Counted from the stretch's first letter, positions 38,711-49,490 are shown. The stretch is 64,000 bases of DNA from Streptococcus macedonicus ACA-DC 198 (GCA_000283635.1 HE613569.1:1203501-1267500), one strand, 5' to 3'. A program made the numbers and translations. The notes: generated from the sequence alone by a model not told the origin.

Positions 38711-38737
38711 TTAAAGAGAAAACTCTCTTTATCCTTT
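38711..38737 (-). promoter_or_regulatory. Hairpin separating SD and ATG of thiI
   Basis: Minus strand: AAAGGA (38732-38737), then an 8-bp hairpin TAAAGAGA-GTTT-TCTCTTTA (38712-38731), then 7 nt and ATG. Linear spacing is 27 nt; with the hairpin formed it becomes 7 nt. No other ribosome site is present. Confidence 0.55.
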
Positions 38738-38741
38738 CTTA

Positions 38742-39887
38742 TTATCTTACTTTTTTGGTTTTTTCGTAAACTTGTTTGAAAATCGTTAGAAATTGCTCAA
38801 CTTGTCCCATGTCATTATCGTCATCAAGACTGATTCGGACAGCTGATTGTGCTAATTTCGTTGGAACACCCATAGCAATCAATGTTCCAGCAGGTTTTCC
38901 AACTTTTGATGAACAAGCTGATGTGGTTGAAATGTAGATTTCATGTTCTTCAAAAGCATGAACCACAACCTCACCACGAACTCCTTTAATTCCAAAGGTT
39001 AAGATATTTGGGGCAAATGTGTCATCTTTACCTGAGAAAATGACAATATCTTTGTGCTTAGCTAGCTCGTCATAGATAACTTCTTTCATCTTGGCAATTT
39101 TCGGAAGAGCATAATCTTCTTTGTCAGTCACCAAGCGAAGTGCTTTAGCCGTAGCCGCAATTCCCGCCACATTTTCAGTTGTAGAACGAAGGTCACCTTC
39201 TTGACCGCCACCAGCTAGTAATGAGTTTAATTTTTTACCTTCTTTTTTATAAATGAAACCAACCCCACGAACGCTGTGGAATTTATGCCCTGAAAAGCTT
39301 GCAAAATCAACACGGTCAGTTAAATAATCAGCCACTGGAATTTTTCCGATAGCTTGAACAGCATCCACATGGAATGAAATTCCTAGCTTATCAGCTAATA
39401 ATTCAGAGATTTCTTTAATTGGTTGGATAGAGCCAATCTCATTATTCACTGCCATGATTGATACCAAAGTTGTATCTGGTCGCAAAAGCGCAGCTAATGC
39501 TCTAACATCAACAAAGCCTTGGTCATTAACAGGTGCATATGAAACGTCAAAACCGTGTTCGCTTAGCCATTTTGCTGACTCTTTAACCGCTGGATGTTCG
39601 ATATCTGAAACGATGATGTGTTTCCCATAACGTTCTTTTTCAAAGGCAACACCTTTAAGTACCCAGTTGTCACTTTCTGTACCACCAGACGTAAAAATAA
39701 TTTCAGTGCTCTTAACTCCTAATAAATCCGCGATTTGCTTGCGACTAGCTTCTAAAATACGACTAGCCTTTGTTCCTAAATTATGCAAACTTGAGGGATT
39801 TCCAAATATCTTGCTAGCAACTTCCTGATAAGTGCGCAACACTTCAGGATAGGGAATTGTTGTAGCTGAATTATCAAAATATATCAT
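38742..39887 (-). CDS. Cysteine desulfurase (IscS/NifS class)
   Basis: A 381-residue PLP enzyme that forms protein-bound persulfide from cysteine. FSGHKFHSVRG holds the PLP lysine, and STTSACSSK carries the catalytic Cys on a flexible loop. It starts MIYFDNSATTIPYPE at 39887 behind GAAGGAAG; a long upstream in-frame extension is rejected. It lies directly upstream of thiI, so it is its likely sulfur donor. Confidence 0.93.
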   Translation of the reverse strand: MIYFDNSATTIPYPEVLRTYQEVASKIFGNPSSLHNLGTKASRILEASRKQIADLLGVKSTEIIFTSGGTESDNWVLKGVAFEKERYGKHIIVSDIEHPAVKESAKWLSEHGFDVSYAPVNDQGFVDVRALAALLRPDTTLVSIMAVNNEIGSIQPIKEISELLADKLGISFHVDAVQAIGKIPVADYLTDRVDFASFSGHKFHSVRGVGFIYKKEGKKLNSLLAGGGQEGDLRSTTENVAGIAATAKALRLVTDKEDYALPKIAKMKEVIYDELAKHKDIVIFSGKDDTFAPNILTFGIKGVRGEVVVHAFEEHEIYISTTSACSSKVGKPAGTLIAMGVPTKLAQSAVRISLDDDNDMGQVEQFLTIFKQVYEKTKKVR

Positions 39888-39918
39888 CTTTTCTTCCTTC
39901 ACAAAAATCAATACTACC

Positions 39919-39927
39919 ATTATAGCA
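39919..39927 (-). promoter_or_regulatory. Extended -10 promoter of the desulfurase-thiI operon
   Basis: TGCTATAAT on the minus strand, 32 nt before the ATG. Confidence 0.6.
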
Positions 39928-40027
39928 CAGACTTTTATGAGTGTGAAAGTTTTAATTTTAAGTTTTTTTAAGGTTAACTTTAAGAATTTGGCGTACAATA
40001 ATTTTTGAAGCAAAAAAATTCTAACGC

Positions 40028-40055
40028 TGGACATTTAAAAAGAATATTTTATAAT
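40028..40055 (+). promoter_or_regulatory. Promoter of the Ser/Thr-rich membrane protein gene
   Basis: TGGACA (40028-40033), 16-bp spacer, TATAAT (40050-40055). The AAAGGAG ribosome site follows 16 nt later. Confidence 0.65.
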
Positions 40056-40083
40056 AGAGTTATATGCTAAAAAGGAGTTAATC

Positions 40084-40548
40084 ATGTCTCAAAAATACTC
40101 AAGAAGTCAAAAATCATCATCAAAAGACGATAAGTCAGCTGCCCCAACAAAACACATTAAGACAGGCTTTTCTGCCCTTCAAAAAACAGTTGCTCTCATT
40201 GGTTCTATTCTTAGTATCATTGTGGCAAGTATTACCATTAACAATGCCTTAAAGGGGTCAAACTCAAAGACAACAGACAAATCAACAACGACAACAACTG
40301 TTGTCATCAAAGAAAGCGACAGCGATAGTAAAACAGATACTTCCGCTTCGACAACTTATTCAAGTTCTGCTTCTGCTAATAATAACTACAACAGTGGTTC
40401 TAATAACAATACTTACAGTTCAAGTTCAGATACCACTTATAGTTCAAGCTCTGGCTCTGCTACAAGCCAAAGTTCAACAACACCATCAAGTTCAGATACA
40501 ACTTCTGACGATACAACTACAAGTAGCAACACTGAAACAACTGAGTAA
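40084..40548 (+). CDS. Small membrane-anchored Ser/Thr-rich protein (DUF6556-like)
   Basis: A 154-residue protein. A basic, Ser-rich cytoplasmic start (residues 1-35) leads to one hydrophobic segment (about 37-56, VALIGSILSIIVASITINNA). The rest is an outward tail made almost only of Ser, Thr, Asn, Asp and Tyr. It resembles streptococcal DUF6556 proteins, an assignment from memory. It has no LPXTG motif and no enzymatic domain. AAAGGAG precedes the ATG. Such tails are often spacers or glycosylation substrates; that is inference. Confidence 0.75.
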   Translation: MSQKYSRSQKSSSKDDKSAAPTKHIKTGFSALQKTVALIGSILSIIVASITINNALKGSNSKTTDKSTTTTTVVIKESDSDSKTDTSASTTYSSSASANNNYNSGSNNNTYSSSSDTTYSSSSGSATSQSSTTPSSSDTTSDDTTTSSNTETTE

Positions 40549-40624
40549 TCGTTACTAGTGGCAATATCGTTTTCAACGAGCATTTGCTGCCCATATTGAT
40601 TTTTAGACTGTCTTAATCACATTC

Positions 40625-40659
40625 AAAAGAGGTAAGTACACTAAGTTCTCACCTCTTTT
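40625..40659 (+). terminator. Terminator before folC
   Basis: AAAAGAGGT pairs with ACCTCTTTT, followed by a T run. It lies 28 bp ahead of the folC ATG. Confidence 0.75.
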
Positions 40660-40686
40660 TTACGAATTTAATCAAAAAGAAAAGTT

Positions 40687-41931
40687 ATGAATTATATTGA
40701 AACATTAAACTGGATTCATTCTCATAAAGCCAACGGACGTCGTCCAAGCCTTGAGCGTATGCAGTATTTACTCGCATTACTCGACAATCCGCAAGATAAA
40801 TTTCCTGCGATTCACGTCGTCGGAACCAATGGCAAAGGTTCAACAACAAGCTTTTTACAACATATTTTAACTGCTTCTGGTTACAAGACTGGGACTTTCA
40901 CATCGCCATTTATTACTCGTTTTAATGAGCGCATTGCTATTGATAGCGTTGAAATACCTGACCACGATTTGGTCAAAACAGTTCAAGCTATTAAGCCGAT
41001 TGTCGATAGCGCAGAATTTCAAGACAAGGTCGGCAAAGTGACCGAATTTGAATTAGTCACTGCTCTCATGTTTTATTATTTTGCAGTCATTAATCCCGTC
41101 GATATTGCGGTCATCGAAGCTGGGATTGGTGGCACTTACGATTCAACCAATGTTTTCACAGCCAAAGCCGTCATTTGCCCCTCAATCAGCATCGACCACC
41201 AAGAAACACTCGGTAATTCCCTAGCTGAGATTGCCCAGCACAAAGCAGGTGTCTTAAAAACAAACGTTCCCTTTATTTTTGGAGAAATGGCAGAGCCCAT
41301 TCGCCGCATTTTTTATCAGAAAGCCGAAGAGACAATGTCCAGCATTTATGAATTAGGAAAAGGTTTCTCGTTTATGGAAAATGGCAGAGCTTTTGATATG
41401 ATTTATCATCAGACTATTATTCCAGATATTCAGCTTAAAATGTTTGGTAAACACCAAAAAGCTAACGCTTCTTTGGCAGCTATGACTGCATTGATTCTTC
41501 AAAATCAATTGCCAGCTATTACACCAATTACAATCAAATCTGGTCTAGAAGATACTGTTTGGGCAGGACGTTGTGAACTCATCAAGCCCAATCTAATGCT
41601 AGATGGTGCTCATAACGAAGATTCTATCGCCAAATTAGTTGACTTACTAAAGAATGACTTTGCTCAACAGAAAATTCACATTTTATTTGCAGGGCTAAAT
41701 CGCAAGCCTTTAACACAAATGCTGGAAGAATTGTCCGTCTATGACTTAACCGTCACAACATTTGATTTCTACCAAGCACAGGCATTGTCAGACTACCCAG
41801 AACAATACCCAAAAGTTGCTGATTACAAAGACTGGCTCTCAATGGTAGATGACAATTTAGAAGACTTATTTGTTGTGACAGGGTCACTTTATTTCATTTC
41901 TGACGTTCGAAATCACTTGCTAAATCACTAA
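40687..41931 (+). CDS. folC: Folylpolyglutamate synthase / dihydrofolate synthase
   Basis: A 414-residue Mur-ligase-like enzyme that adds glutamates to folates. HVVGTNGKGSTTSFLQHIL (about 42-60) is the P-loop, and IEAGIGGTYDSTNVF binds Mg-ATP. LDGAHNEDS is the C-terminal signature. The ribosome site is weak (AAAGAAAAG). The C-terminal domain (from about 290) is somewhat divergent but complete. Polyglutamylated folate is a substrate of MetE. Confidence 0.93.
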   Translation: MNYIETLNWIHSHKANGRRPSLERMQYLLALLDNPQDKFPAIHVVGTNGKGSTTSFLQHILTASGYKTGTFTSPFITRFNERIAIDSVEIPDHDLVKTVQAIKPIVDSAEFQDKVGKVTEFELVTALMFYYFAVINPVDIAVIEAGIGGTYDSTNVFTAKAVICPSISIDHQETLGNSLAEIAQHKAGVLKTNVPFIFGEMAEPIRRIFYQKAEETMSSIYELGKGFSFMENGRAFDMIYHQTIIPDIQLKMFGKHQKANASLAAMTALILQNQLPAITPITIKSGLEDTVWAGRCELIKPNLMLDGAHNEDSIAKLVDLLKNDFAQQKIHILFAGLNRKPLTQMLEELSVYDLTVTTFDFYQAQALSDYPEQYPKVADYKDWLSMVDDNLEDLFVVTGSLYFISDVRNHLLNH

Positions 41932-41956
41932 TCCCACCTGATTTTCCAGATGGGAT
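41931..41956. terminator. Bidirectional terminator between folC and the dehydrogenase gene
   Basis: ATCCCACCTG pairs with CAGATGGGAT (one G-U), T-rich to the right. It serves convergent genes. Confidence 0.75.
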
Positions 41957-41967
41957 TTCTTTTTTCT

Positions 41968-42885
41968 TTAATTTAGACTTTCTGCAAATTTACGTTTAAT
42001 AAAGTTGGCAGAATTTTGAAGTTTTACTTCTTCTTCTGCTGGTAATGTCAATTTTATTTGCTCGATAATTCCTTCACGTCCAACAATGGCAGGATAGCTA
42101 AGGTAAGTATCAAGCGGTTCATAATAATTTGACACTGGTAATTCTTCATGGCTATCTGACACAACAGCCAAAGCTAAACGGATTGCCGCACTTGCAATGC
42201 CATAGCTAGTGTATTTTTTACCATAGAAAACAGTATGTCCACCAATCATCGCTTCATGAGCAATTTCATCCAAAGTCTTAGCATCTGTAAATGTTGAAAT
42301 AGGTTGCCCCTTCACACGCACTTGACTCCATGCTGTGAATTGAGAATTCCCATGCTCACCTAAATTATAGCCATAAACACTACGAGCATCTACACCGAAA
42401 CGTTCTGAAACTGCACGTTTCATACGTGCTGTATCAAGCAACGTACCCGTACCAATGACGCGTTCCTTAGGAAGCCCTGAATAATGTTGATAAAGGCTAG
42501 TCACAACATCAACAGGATTAGAAATCGCGATAATAATACCTTTAAAACCAACTTCTTTTAATTTTTTAGCAACAAGTGGTACTTGCTTTGCTGTAAAAGG
42601 CAATTCTGCAAAACGGTCCGCATCTGAATTGTCCTGCAAAGCAATATTTCCCAAAGCTGAAATCACAACATCTGCATCTGCCAACGCTTGATAATCATTA
42701 ACAACGATATTAGCATGTTGATTGAGATTAGCTGCCGCATCTGAAAAATCAACAGCATCCGCCGTAACTTTCTTTTCATTAATATCTATCAAAACATAAT
42801 CATCAAATGCACCTTGAGCAATCAAACCATGAGCAACTGTTGACCCAACATGCCCCATTCCAATAATTCCGACCTTACGTGACAT
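41968..42885 (-). CDS. L-2-hydroxyisocaproate dehydrogenase-like (LDH family)
   Basis: A 305-residue member of the L-lactate/malate dehydrogenase family. [13 protein letters not shown] (about 9-21) binds NAD, and catalytic His lies in [11 protein letters not shown]. The substrate loop region reads DADRFAELP, unlike the GETR loop of lactate dehydrogenases. The sequence fits L-HicDH, which reduces branched 2-keto acids. It is a single gene behind AAGGGGGAA. Confidence 0.85.
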   Translation of the reverse strand: MSRKVGIIGMGHVGSTVAHGLIAQGAFDDYVLIDINEKKVTADAVDFSDAAANLNQHANIVVNDYQALADADVVISALGNIALQDNSDADRFAELPFTAKQVPLVAKKLKEVGFKGIIIAISNPVDVVTSLYQHYSGLPKERVIGTGTLLDTARMKRAVSERFGVDARSVYGYNLGEHGNSQFTAWSQVRVKGQPISTFTDAKTLDEIAHEAMIGGHTVFYGKKYTSYGIASAAIRLALAVVSDSHEELPVSNYYEPLDTYLSYPAIVGREGIIEQIKLTLPAEEEVKLQNSANFIKRKFAESLN

Positions 42886-42946
42886 ACAACATTCCCCCTT
42901 ATAAAGTTATCACTCATTATAGACCTTTGATTCAGAAAATACGAAA

Positions 42947-42973
42947 ACAACCTAACAAAGAATGTCAGGTTGT
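42947..42973 (-). terminator. Terminator of the aromatic operon
   Basis: ACAACCT/AGGTTGT stem with a T-rich tail on the minus strand, 10 nt past the ylbF-type stop. It marks the end of the rlmI-to-ylbF operon. Confidence 0.7.
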
Positions 42974-42982
42974 AAAATATCA

Positions 42983-43321
42983 TTATTTCAAAAGGTCTTG
43001 CAAAGGTCCAAAGACAATTTTTTCAATGTCAGATACATAAACTGACAAAGCTTGTTGCGCATCGAGGTAAGCTTTCAGAACTGGATTAGCTTCAATTTTA
43101 GCTCCTAATTCTTGCATTTTAGCTTGTTCATCACCAGTAGGCATTTGTCCAGATTGCAATTTAGCATAAAGCTCTTGTTGAAAATCTGTAAATTCTTTGA
43201 AAAGTTCTTTAGCTGCCGCATCTGCTTCAATCGCTGCACGACTTTCTTCAGCTTTTTTATACTCTGGAAGGGCACGAATGCCACGTTCTAATTCATTTGC
43301 TAAATCATAAATATTTGCCAT
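42983..43321 (-). CDS. YlbF/YmcA family protein
   Basis: A 112-residue all-helical protein of the YlbF/YmcA family. In Bacillus, relatives form a complex affecting RNase Y and RNA maturation. The streptococcal role is not established. AAGGAGACCTACT precedes the ATG. It is the last gene of the aromatic operon, 11 nt after tyrA. Confidence 0.85.
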   Translation of the reverse strand: MANIYDLANELERGIRALPEYKKAEESRAAIEADAAAKELFKEFTDFQQELYAKLQSGQMPTGDEQAKMQELGAKIEANPVLKAYLDAQQALSVYVSDIEKIVFGPLQDLLK

Positions 43322-43332
43322 AGTAGGTCTCC

Positions 43333-44439
43333 TTAATTAACATAAACTTTATAATCAGTATTTTCACTGATAACTTTCTTAGCGTGTTCCAAATCTTTGA
43401 TATTCTTAAAGGAAATTTGTAAAATACCGTTAATATCCTCACGGTTTTCCTCGTTAATATGAATGTTAACCAAAGATGTTCCACGAAGTAATTCCAAGAT
43501 TTCCAAGATAACATCTTCTTCATCAGGAACGTCAACAAAAATATCAAAGCTGCTTTCAACACCACCACGTCTGTGAATGTTCATTTCCTTACGGGTTTCT
43601 TTGGCATGGTTAAAATAATTCCAAATAGCATCGGCGTCATTTTGCGAAATAAGCTCCGCAACGCCATCAAGTCTGTTTTTAAAATCATCAATACGTTCTA
43701 AAACCGTAGCCTTATTGGTTAGTAAAATACTAGTCCACATACCTGGTTCGCTTTCCGCAATACGTGTCATATCACGAAAACCTCCAGCCGCAAAGTGGTT
43801 AGTCATCTCATGTTCCAAAGCATAATCCCCAGCTTGTTCCATTAAACTAGCTGCCAAAATATGTGGAAAATGCGAAATTTGACTTGTAACACGGTCGTGC
43901 TCAGCAGCATCAATTTCAATGTAGCGCGCATGAAGCCCTGACAAAATAACTTTCATGTCAGCAATTGTGCTGGCATCTGTCAGCCTTGACGGTGTGAAAA
44001 TATAATAAGCATTTTCAAATAAATTGACTTCAGCAGCAATAGCACCAGATTTATGAGAACCTGCCATAGGATGAGAGCCAACAAAACGAACCTTTTTTCC
44101 AGCAAGGTATTTTTCACCAGCTTCGACAATTTCACGTTTTGTAGAACCTGCATCTGTAATAATGACATTGTCTTTCAAATCCATATCAGCTAAAGCCTTA
44201 ATAAATTCGATAGTTTGCTTAATTGGCACAGCTAATATAATGACATCGGCTAAGGGCGCAAATTCCTTAAAATCAGCAGTCGCTTCATCCACAATTCCGC
44301 GTTCAAGGGCAACGTTGCGTGATTTATCAGAGCGATTATAACCAAGGATTTTATAATCAGGGTGGTCACGTCTGATTCCCAAAGCAAAGGAACCACCAAT
44401 CAAACCTAAACCTGCAATATAAATCACTTTGTTTTCCAT
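43333..44439 (-). CDS. tyrA: Prephenate dehydrogenase
   Basis: A 368-residue enzyme converting prephenate to 4-hydroxyphenylpyruvate for tyrosine. The NAD(P) site is [18 protein letters not shown] (about 6-23), and [12 protein letters not shown] is the prephenate-binding signature. A C-terminal ACT-like domain (about 285-365) suggests feedback control by tyrosine. The start at 44439 is set by GGAGTAACT; an upstream in-frame ATG at 44463 is not used. Confidence 0.95.
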   Translation of the reverse strand: MENKVIYIAGLGLIGGSFALGIRRDHPDYKILGYNRSDKSRNVALERGIVDEATADFKEFAPLADVIILAVPIKQTIEFIKALADMDLKDNVIITDAGSTKREIVEAGEKYLAGKKVRFVGSHPMAGSHKSGAIAAEVNLFENAYYIFTPSRLTDASTIADMKVILSGLHARYIEIDAAEHDRVTSQISHFPHILAASLMEQAGDYALEHEMTNHFAAGGFRDMTRIAESEPGMWTSILLTNKATVLERIDDFKNRLDGVAELISQNDADAIWNYFNHAKETRKEMNIHRRGGVESSFDIFVDVPDEEDVILEILELLRGTSLVNIHINEENREDINGILQISFKNIKDLEHAKKVISENTDYKVYVN

Positions 44440-44519
44440 AGTTACTCCATTTCTGGTTTGCAAATCTTTATAGCAATATTGGAGAGCACACGCCCTCCAA
44501 TTGTCAAAATGTTATGTTT

Positions 44520-45686
44520 TTAAAAATGTTTGACATAATCACGATGACGAGCAACAGCTTCTTTTAATTCTTCAAGATTATCAGAAGAGAATTTTTCAAG
44601 GATTTCATCTGCCACAACAGTTGCAACAACTGCTTCCATAACAACACCTGCTGCTGGAAGAGCTGTTGGGTCTGAACGTTCAACCGTCGCTTTGTATGGC
44701 TCATGTGTTTCAATATCAACTGACATCAAAGGTTTATAAAGTGTTGGAATAGGTTTCATGACTCCTCGAACAACAATTGGTTGTCCATTAGTCATACCAC
44801 CTTCAAAACCACCAAGATTATTGGTACGACGAGTGTAGCCATCTTCTTCGTTCCAAAGAATTTCATCCATTACTTGGCTTCCTTTGAGGTAACCATCTTT
44901 AAATCCTAAACCAAATTCAACTCCCTTGAAAGCGTTGATTGAAACGACCGCACCTGCAATTTTTGCATCAAGTTTCTTGTCCCATTGAACATAAGAACCA
45001 AGACCAACTGGAACGCCACCAACAACAGTTTCAACAACACCGCCAATAGTGTCACCATCTTTTTTGATTTGGTCAATATAATCTTTGATTTCTTGTTCAC
45101 GCTCTTGATTGACAATTGAAACTTCCGATTGACTAGCTAATTCTTTAATTTGTGAAACAGTCAGTCCCTCTGGAACATCAATCTCTTTGCCACCAAAAAC
45201 AACAACGTGATTAGCAATTTCGATATCAAGCTCTGCTAAAATACGTTTTGCCACCGCTCCAACGGCTACACGCATTGTTGTTTCACGCGCAGATGAGCGT
45301 TCAAGAGAATTACGCAAATCTTCAAAACGGTATTTCATCCCACCAACAAGGTCAGCATGCCCTGGACGCGGATGAGTAATTTTACGTTTTGTTTTTAAGC
45401 TATCATCAATATCCTCAACTGCCATAATATCAAGCCATTTTTCATGATCTTTATTGATGACATGAAGGGTAATTGGAGCACCAGTTGTTTTTCCGTGACG
45501 TACACCAGATGTGATTTCTACCTTATCTGATTCGATTTTCATACGCCCACCACGTCCATAACCACCTTGACGTCGTTTTAAATCAACATTAATATCCTCA
45601 GCAGTTAAAGGAAGCCCTGCAGGAACTCCTTCGATAATTGCTGTCAAACGCGGTCCGTGGGATTCACCAGCTGTCAAATATCTCAT
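44520..45686 (-). CDS. aroC: Chorismate synthase
   Basis: A 388-residue FMN-dependent enzyme that makes chorismate from EPSP. It starts [20 protein letters not shown] (signature 1); [18 protein letters not shown] and RPGHADL are present. It begins one base after the aroB stop. An 80-bp gap with a hairpin (TTGGAGGGCG...GTGCTCTCCAAT) separates it from tyrA. Confidence 0.98.
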   Translation of the reverse strand: MRYLTAGESHGPRLTAIIEGVPAGLPLTAEDINVDLKRRQGGYGRGGRMKIESDKVEITSGVRHGKTTGAPITLHVINKDHEKWLDIMAVEDIDDSLKTKRKITHPRPGHADLVGGMKYRFEDLRNSLERSSARETTMRVAVGAVAKRILAELDIEIANHVVVFGGKEIDVPEGLTVSQIKELASQSEVSIVNQEREQEIKDYIDQIKKDGDTIGGVVETVVGGVPVGLGSYVQWDKKLDAKIAGAVVSINAFKGVEFGLGFKDGYLKGSQVMDEILWNEEDGYTRRTNNLGGFEGGMTNGQPIVVRGVMKPIPTLYKPLMSVDIETHEPYKATVERSDPTALPAAGVVMEAVVATVVADEILEKFSSDNLEELKEAVARHRDYVKHF

Positions 45687-45687
45687 T

Positions 45688-46755
45688 TTACTTCTCCAAA
45701 TACTCTTTCATCTCTTCAAGTGGGATCTGATTGATTGCTGCGCTACCAAGCTCTGGTACAATAACTGTCTTAATCGTTTTACCGCGAGCTTTCTTATCAT
45801 GTACTAAAGCACCATAAAGTTCGTCAACATGCCATGGTTTGTAATCCGTAGGCAAACCAAATTTTTGGCACATGTCAAAAATTTCTTTTGTAATGCCTTG
45901 AGGCATCAAGCCTTTTTTCTCAGCAACACGCGAAATTTGTACCATTCCAATGGCAACAGCTTCACCATGCATGACTTTTCCATAACCAGCAGTCGCTTCA
46001 ACCGCATGACCAATGGTATGACCAAAGTTAAGATAAAGGCGAACACCGTTATCAAGTTCATCTTCAACAACAACTTTACGTTTGACATTGCACGAACGAT
46101 AAATGATGCTCTCAGCGTGTTCTAAGATACTTTCAGGAGAGCCATCCATAGCAGATAATTCTTCCCAAAGTTCAACATCATCAATCAAACCATATTTGAT
46201 AACTTCACCCATACCTTCAATGAGTTCACGTTTACCAAGACTTTGTAAGGTTTCAGGATCAATTAAAACACCATCTGGTTGGGTGAATGTTCCCACCATA
46301 TTTTTGGCAAACGGCGTATTAACCCCTGTTTTACCCCCAATAGATGAATCAACTTGAGCTGTTAAACTTGTCGGAATTTGCAAGAAATGAATGCCACGCA
46401 TATAGGTAGATGCTACAAAACCTGCCAAATCTCCTACGACACCACCACCAAGCGCAACAATACCGTCACTGCGTGTCATGCCATTTTTGACAAGAAATTC
46501 ATAAGCTTTGTTAACTGTTTTTAAATTTTTAGAAGCTTCACCTTCTAAAAAGTCAAAGACAATCACTTCAAAACCAGCATTTTCAATGCTTAGCTTAACC
46601 TTTTCAGCATATAAACTGCCAACATGATTATCAGTAATAATAGCGATTTTTTGCGGTTTCCAAAGTTTTTTGACCCAATCGCCAGCTTTTGATAAGACAC
46701 CTTTTTCAATCACAATATCATAAGGTGTTTGTGGGAGATTAACATTCAATTTCAT
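45688..46755 (-). CDS. aroB: 3-dehydroquinate synthase
   Basis: A 355-residue NAD- and metal-dependent enzyme converting DAHP to dehydroquinate. It has [21 protein letters not shown] for NAD and [12 protein letters not shown] for metal binding. The start is the ATG at 46755 (MKLNVNLPQ) behind AGGTGA; an in-frame GTG at 46764 overlaps that ribosome site. Confidence 0.97.
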   Translation of the reverse strand: MKLNVNLPQTPYDIVIEKGVLSKAGDWVKKLWKPQKIAIITDNHVGSLYAEKVKLSIENAGFEVIVFDFLEGEASKNLKTVNKAYEFLVKNGMTRSDGIVALGGGVVGDLAGFVASTYMRGIHFLQIPTSLTAQVDSSIGGKTGVNTPFAKNMVGTFTQPDGVLIDPETLQSLGKRELIEGMGEVIKYGLIDDVELWEELSAMDGSPESILEHAESIIYRSCNVKRKVVVEDELDNGVRLYLNFGHTIGHAVEATAGYGKVMHGEAVAIGMVQISRVAEKKGLMPQGITKEIFDMCQKFGLPTDYKPWHVDELYGALVHDKKARGKTIKTVIVPELGSAAINQIPLEEMKEYLEK

Positions 46756-46777
46756 TCGCGTCACCTATCAGTTGTTC

Positions 46778-47647
46778 TTATTTCGTGTTGTATTTTTCTT
46801 CAAGCGCTGACCAGATTTCAGCTGTAGGCATTGTTTCACCAGTCCAGATTTCAAAAGCTTCAGCAGCTTGGAATAAAAGCATTCCTAAACCATTAAGAGC
46901 TGTTAAACCTTTGCTACGAGCTAATTTCAAAAATGGTGTTTCAAATGGTTGATAAATCGTATCAGCAACCAACAAACCTGCTGGGAATTCAAAATCTTCT
47001 GTAATAATCATTGATTTTCCGTCCATACCTACGCTTGTAGCATTGACGAAAAGTTGTGATTCTAAAATTTTTTCTTGAATCGTTTTTAAATCTTCAACTG
47101 GATAAACAGCGATAGATACACTTGTTTTATCGGCAAACTCTTGCGCTTTTTCACGTGTCGCCTCTAAAAACTGAGTTTGGTTAAAAATGTTAATATGACT
47201 AGCACCATTAAGAGCAGCTTGCGCAATGAGTGCTGTGGCAGCTCCTCCACCACCAAGAATCGTCATCGTTTTATCTTTAACATCAAAAACAGCAAACGTC
47301 GCTAGACTTCTAAAGAAACCAATACCATCTGTATTGTGACCAATTAATTTGCCATCACGATTGATAACCGTATTAACAGCCCCAATCAATTGGGCAGAAT
47401 CAGTCAATTCATCGATGTAAGGGATCACTTTTTGTTTGTAAGGCATTGAAATGTTCACACCAAACATATCGTAACGTTTTACATTTTCTAACGTAATTGC
47501 CAAATCTTCTTCAGGAATATCCCAAGCGACATAAACACCATTAACACCCGTTTTATCAAAAGCATAGTTATGAATAAATGGTGAAATAGAGTGTTTAATC
47601 GGTGTTGCAACAACCGCAGCTAAGCGTGTGTATCCATCAATCTGCAT
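46778..47647 (-). CDS. aroE: Shikimate dehydrogenase
   Basis: A 289-residue NADPH-dependent enzyme reducing dehydroshikimate. [15 protein letters not shown] carries the substrate serines, and [10 protein letters not shown] carries the catalytic Lys. [17 protein letters not shown] is the NADP loop. GGAGG sits 5 nt before the ATG at 47647. It overlaps aroD. Confidence 0.97.
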   Translation of the reverse strand: MQIDGYTRLAAVVATPIKHSISPFIHNYAFDKTGVNGVYVAWDIPEEDLAITLENVKRYDMFGVNISMPYKQKVIPYIDELTDSAQLIGAVNTVINRDGKLIGHNTDGIGFFRSLATFAVFDVKDKTMTILGGGGAATALIAQAALNGASHINIFNQTQFLEATREKAQEFADKTSVSIAVYPVEDLKTIQEKILESQLFVNATSVGMDGKSMIITEDFEFPAGLLVADTIYQPFETPFLKLARSKGLTALNGLGMLLFQAAEAFEIWTGETMPTAEIWSALEEKYNTK

Positions 47648-48314
47648 CAAGTACCTCCCTAATATGTTTCATATCTGCAAGAGCAACCTGTCCAGGCGCA
47701 CTCGCTTGCTCCAAACTAGCAAATGACCACGAAGAGCCAAAAACATCAACAGCAAAACGTGAAACGCGTCCAAGTTTTCCCATAGACATTGTTGCGTATT
47801 CTTGCTCTGGATTTAATGTTTTGAAACCACGTGTGTAATTCATCAAATCCAACACATCTTGTTCACTCTGTGGCATAACAGCAACCTTAACCACACGCGG
47901 AGCAAGGGATGTTAGTTCAGAAAATGACTCCATCAAGTTCTCAGGTGTTTCATCAAAATTATGATATGACAAAACAAGATTTGGGAAGTCTAACATTTGT
48001 TGAAAAGCTTCTTTATGAGAAAAATATTCAAAATCAACATAGTCTGGGTGGTAAATAGCATTAATATTTTTCAAAAGCTCAACATAGTCACCGTCAGATA
48101 AGTTAATGTTGCCACCTTCCTTATCCGTACGAATGGTAAAAATAATTTCTCGACCTGAAAATTTTTCAAAAATAGCTGGCGCAACAGTCATAATGTCATC
48201 TTTATCTAAGAAATCTGCTCGCCACTCAATAATATCGACTTCATCGAATTTCGAAATATCAATCGACTGTGCCTCTTCTAAATTTTTAGGCATTATAGGT
48301 ACTACTATTTTCAT
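47637..48314 (-). CDS. aroD: Type I 3-dehydroquinate dehydratase
   Basis: A 225-residue TIM-barrel dehydratase. The Schiff-base Lys lies in [11 protein letters not shown], and EWRADFLD is the substrate-site strand. [11 protein letters not shown] contains the catalytic His region. The ATG overlaps the rlmI-like stop (ATGA), coupling translation. Confidence 0.96.
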   Translation of the reverse strand: MKIVVPIMPKNLEEAQSIDISKFDEVDIIEWRADFLDKDDIMTVAPAIFEKFSGREIIFTIRTDKEGGNINLSDGDYVELLKNINAIYHPDYVDFEYFSHKEAFQQMLDFPNLVLSYHNFDETPENLMESFSELTSLAPRVVKVAVMPQSEQDVLDLMNYTRGFKTLNPEQEYATMSMGKLGRVSRFAVDVFGSSWSFASLEQASAPGQVALADMKHIREVLDAD

Positions 48315-49474
48315 TTTTTAACCTTTATTGTAAATACTTTCAAATAATTACTGTTGACATCTGCTTTGTTAACCGTGAAATCACTTGGCAATTGTTGCAG
48401 ACGAACATAGTCATGCTTAACAGAAGCAAAGCCTTTTTCTAACTGCTTTTTAAATTGTGCGACCGTCAGGTTAGCTGCATTGGTTGAAGCAATAATGGTG
48501 CCATCTTCTGACAGAACTTCCAAAGCTTGACTAATCAAGCGGTGATAATCTTTAGCTACAGAAAATGTTTGCTTTTTATTCCGTGCAAAACTTGGCGGAT
48601 CAACAACAATCAAATCAAAAGTCAATTGTTTGCGTTTTGCGTATTTGAAATACTCAAAAACATCCATTACCACAAAATGGTGATTACTCAAGTCAAGACC
48701 ATTCGCCTCAAAATGTGCTTGTGATAATTCACGTGAGCGTTTTGCAAGGTCAACAGATGTTGTTTCGATAGCGCCACCCATTGCTGCCGCTACTGAAAAC
48801 GCTGCGGTATATGAAAACATATTAAGGACACGTTTTCCAAGACCAAGTTCATTAATCAAAGTATCACGAACGCCATGTTGGTCTAGAAAAATTCCTGTCA
48901 TCAACCCGTCATTCATAAAAACACTGTATTTGACACCATTTTCTAAAATGGTAAATGATATTGGTGCCTCTTGACCATAAATGTGAGCTGATTCGTAATC
49001 AAGTCCTTTAAAACGAATTTTCTCATAACCGCCTTTGATAGCTGGATAAACTTTTTGGAAGGCATTTATAATGACATCGCGATACTGATAAATAAACGTA
49101 TTATACCAAGAAAATACAACAAAACCAGCATAACGATCTATCGTCACACCACCAAAATTATCTCCATCTTGATTAAATAATCGATAAGCCGTCGTCAAAT
49201 CTGAATTTTCAAAGTTTTGGCGTTGTTTTTTAGCTTTCGTAAACAAGTCCACAAAATAAGATTCTGTCAATTCAATTTTTCTTGAACCCAAGAACCAACC
49301 AATTCCCTTATTTTGTTGAGACAAGTAAGCTGTCCCTAAAAACTGATGAGAATGATTGTAAACAGCGACTAACTGATTATCAAAATCAAGTTGATGAAAA
49401 TCTCTTCCATCCAAAAGTTGAATACCACGCTTAATTTTCTTTTCAACGAAAGAATCCACGTATAGTTTGTTCAT
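48311..49474 (-). CDS. Class I SAM-dependent rRNA methyltransferase, RlmI-like
   Basis: A 387-residue methyltransferase with an N-terminal PUA domain (about 1-75) and a Rossmann catalytic domain. Motifs include [20 protein letters not shown] (SAM) and [14 protein letters not shown]. It resembles RlmI, which makes m5C in 23S rRNA. It heads the aromatic operon. The start is the ATG at 49474; the ATG nine bases upstream is inside the -10 box. There is no ribosome site, and the -10 ends 7 nt ahead, so the transcript is probably leaderless. Confidence 0.88.
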   Translation of the reverse strand: MNKLYVDSFVEKKIKRGIQLLDGRDFHQLDFDNQLVAVYNHSHQFLGTAYLSQQNKGIGWFLGSRKIELTESYFVDLFTKAKKQRQNFENSDLTTAYRLFNQDGDNFGGVTIDRYAGFVVFSWYNTFIYQYRDVIINAFQKVYPAIKGGYEKIRFKGLDYESAHIYGQEAPISFTILENGVKYSVFMNDGLMTGIFLDQHGVRDTLINELGLGKRVLNMFSYTAAFSVAAAMGGAIETTSVDLAKRSRELSQAHFEANGLDLSNHHFVVMDVFEYFKYAKRKQLTFDLIVVDPPSFARNKKQTFSVAKDYHRLISQALEVLSEDGTIIASTNAANLTVAQFKKQLEKGFASVKHDYVRLQQLPSDFTVNKADVNSNYLKVFTIKVKK

Positions 49475-49481
49475 GAAGCCC

Positions 49482-49490
49482 ATTATATCA
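49482..49490 (-). promoter_or_regulatory. Extended -10 abutting the rlmI-like start
   Basis: TGATATAAT on the minus strand, then GGGCTTC and ATG. This drives the whole rlmI-aroDEBC-tyrA-ylbF operon if no other promoter exists. Confidence 0.6.

Noticed and set aside
40280..40300. TGACAACTGTTGTCA-like sequence inside the 40084 gene
   Set aside because: It lies in Thr/Val-coding sequence and is only a partial match (CAACAACTGTTGTCA), so it is not counted as a second operator.
44464..44519. Hairpin between aroC and tyrA as a terminator
   Set aside because: The stem lacks a T run, and tyrA orientation and operon order argue for continued transcription; it may be a processing site.
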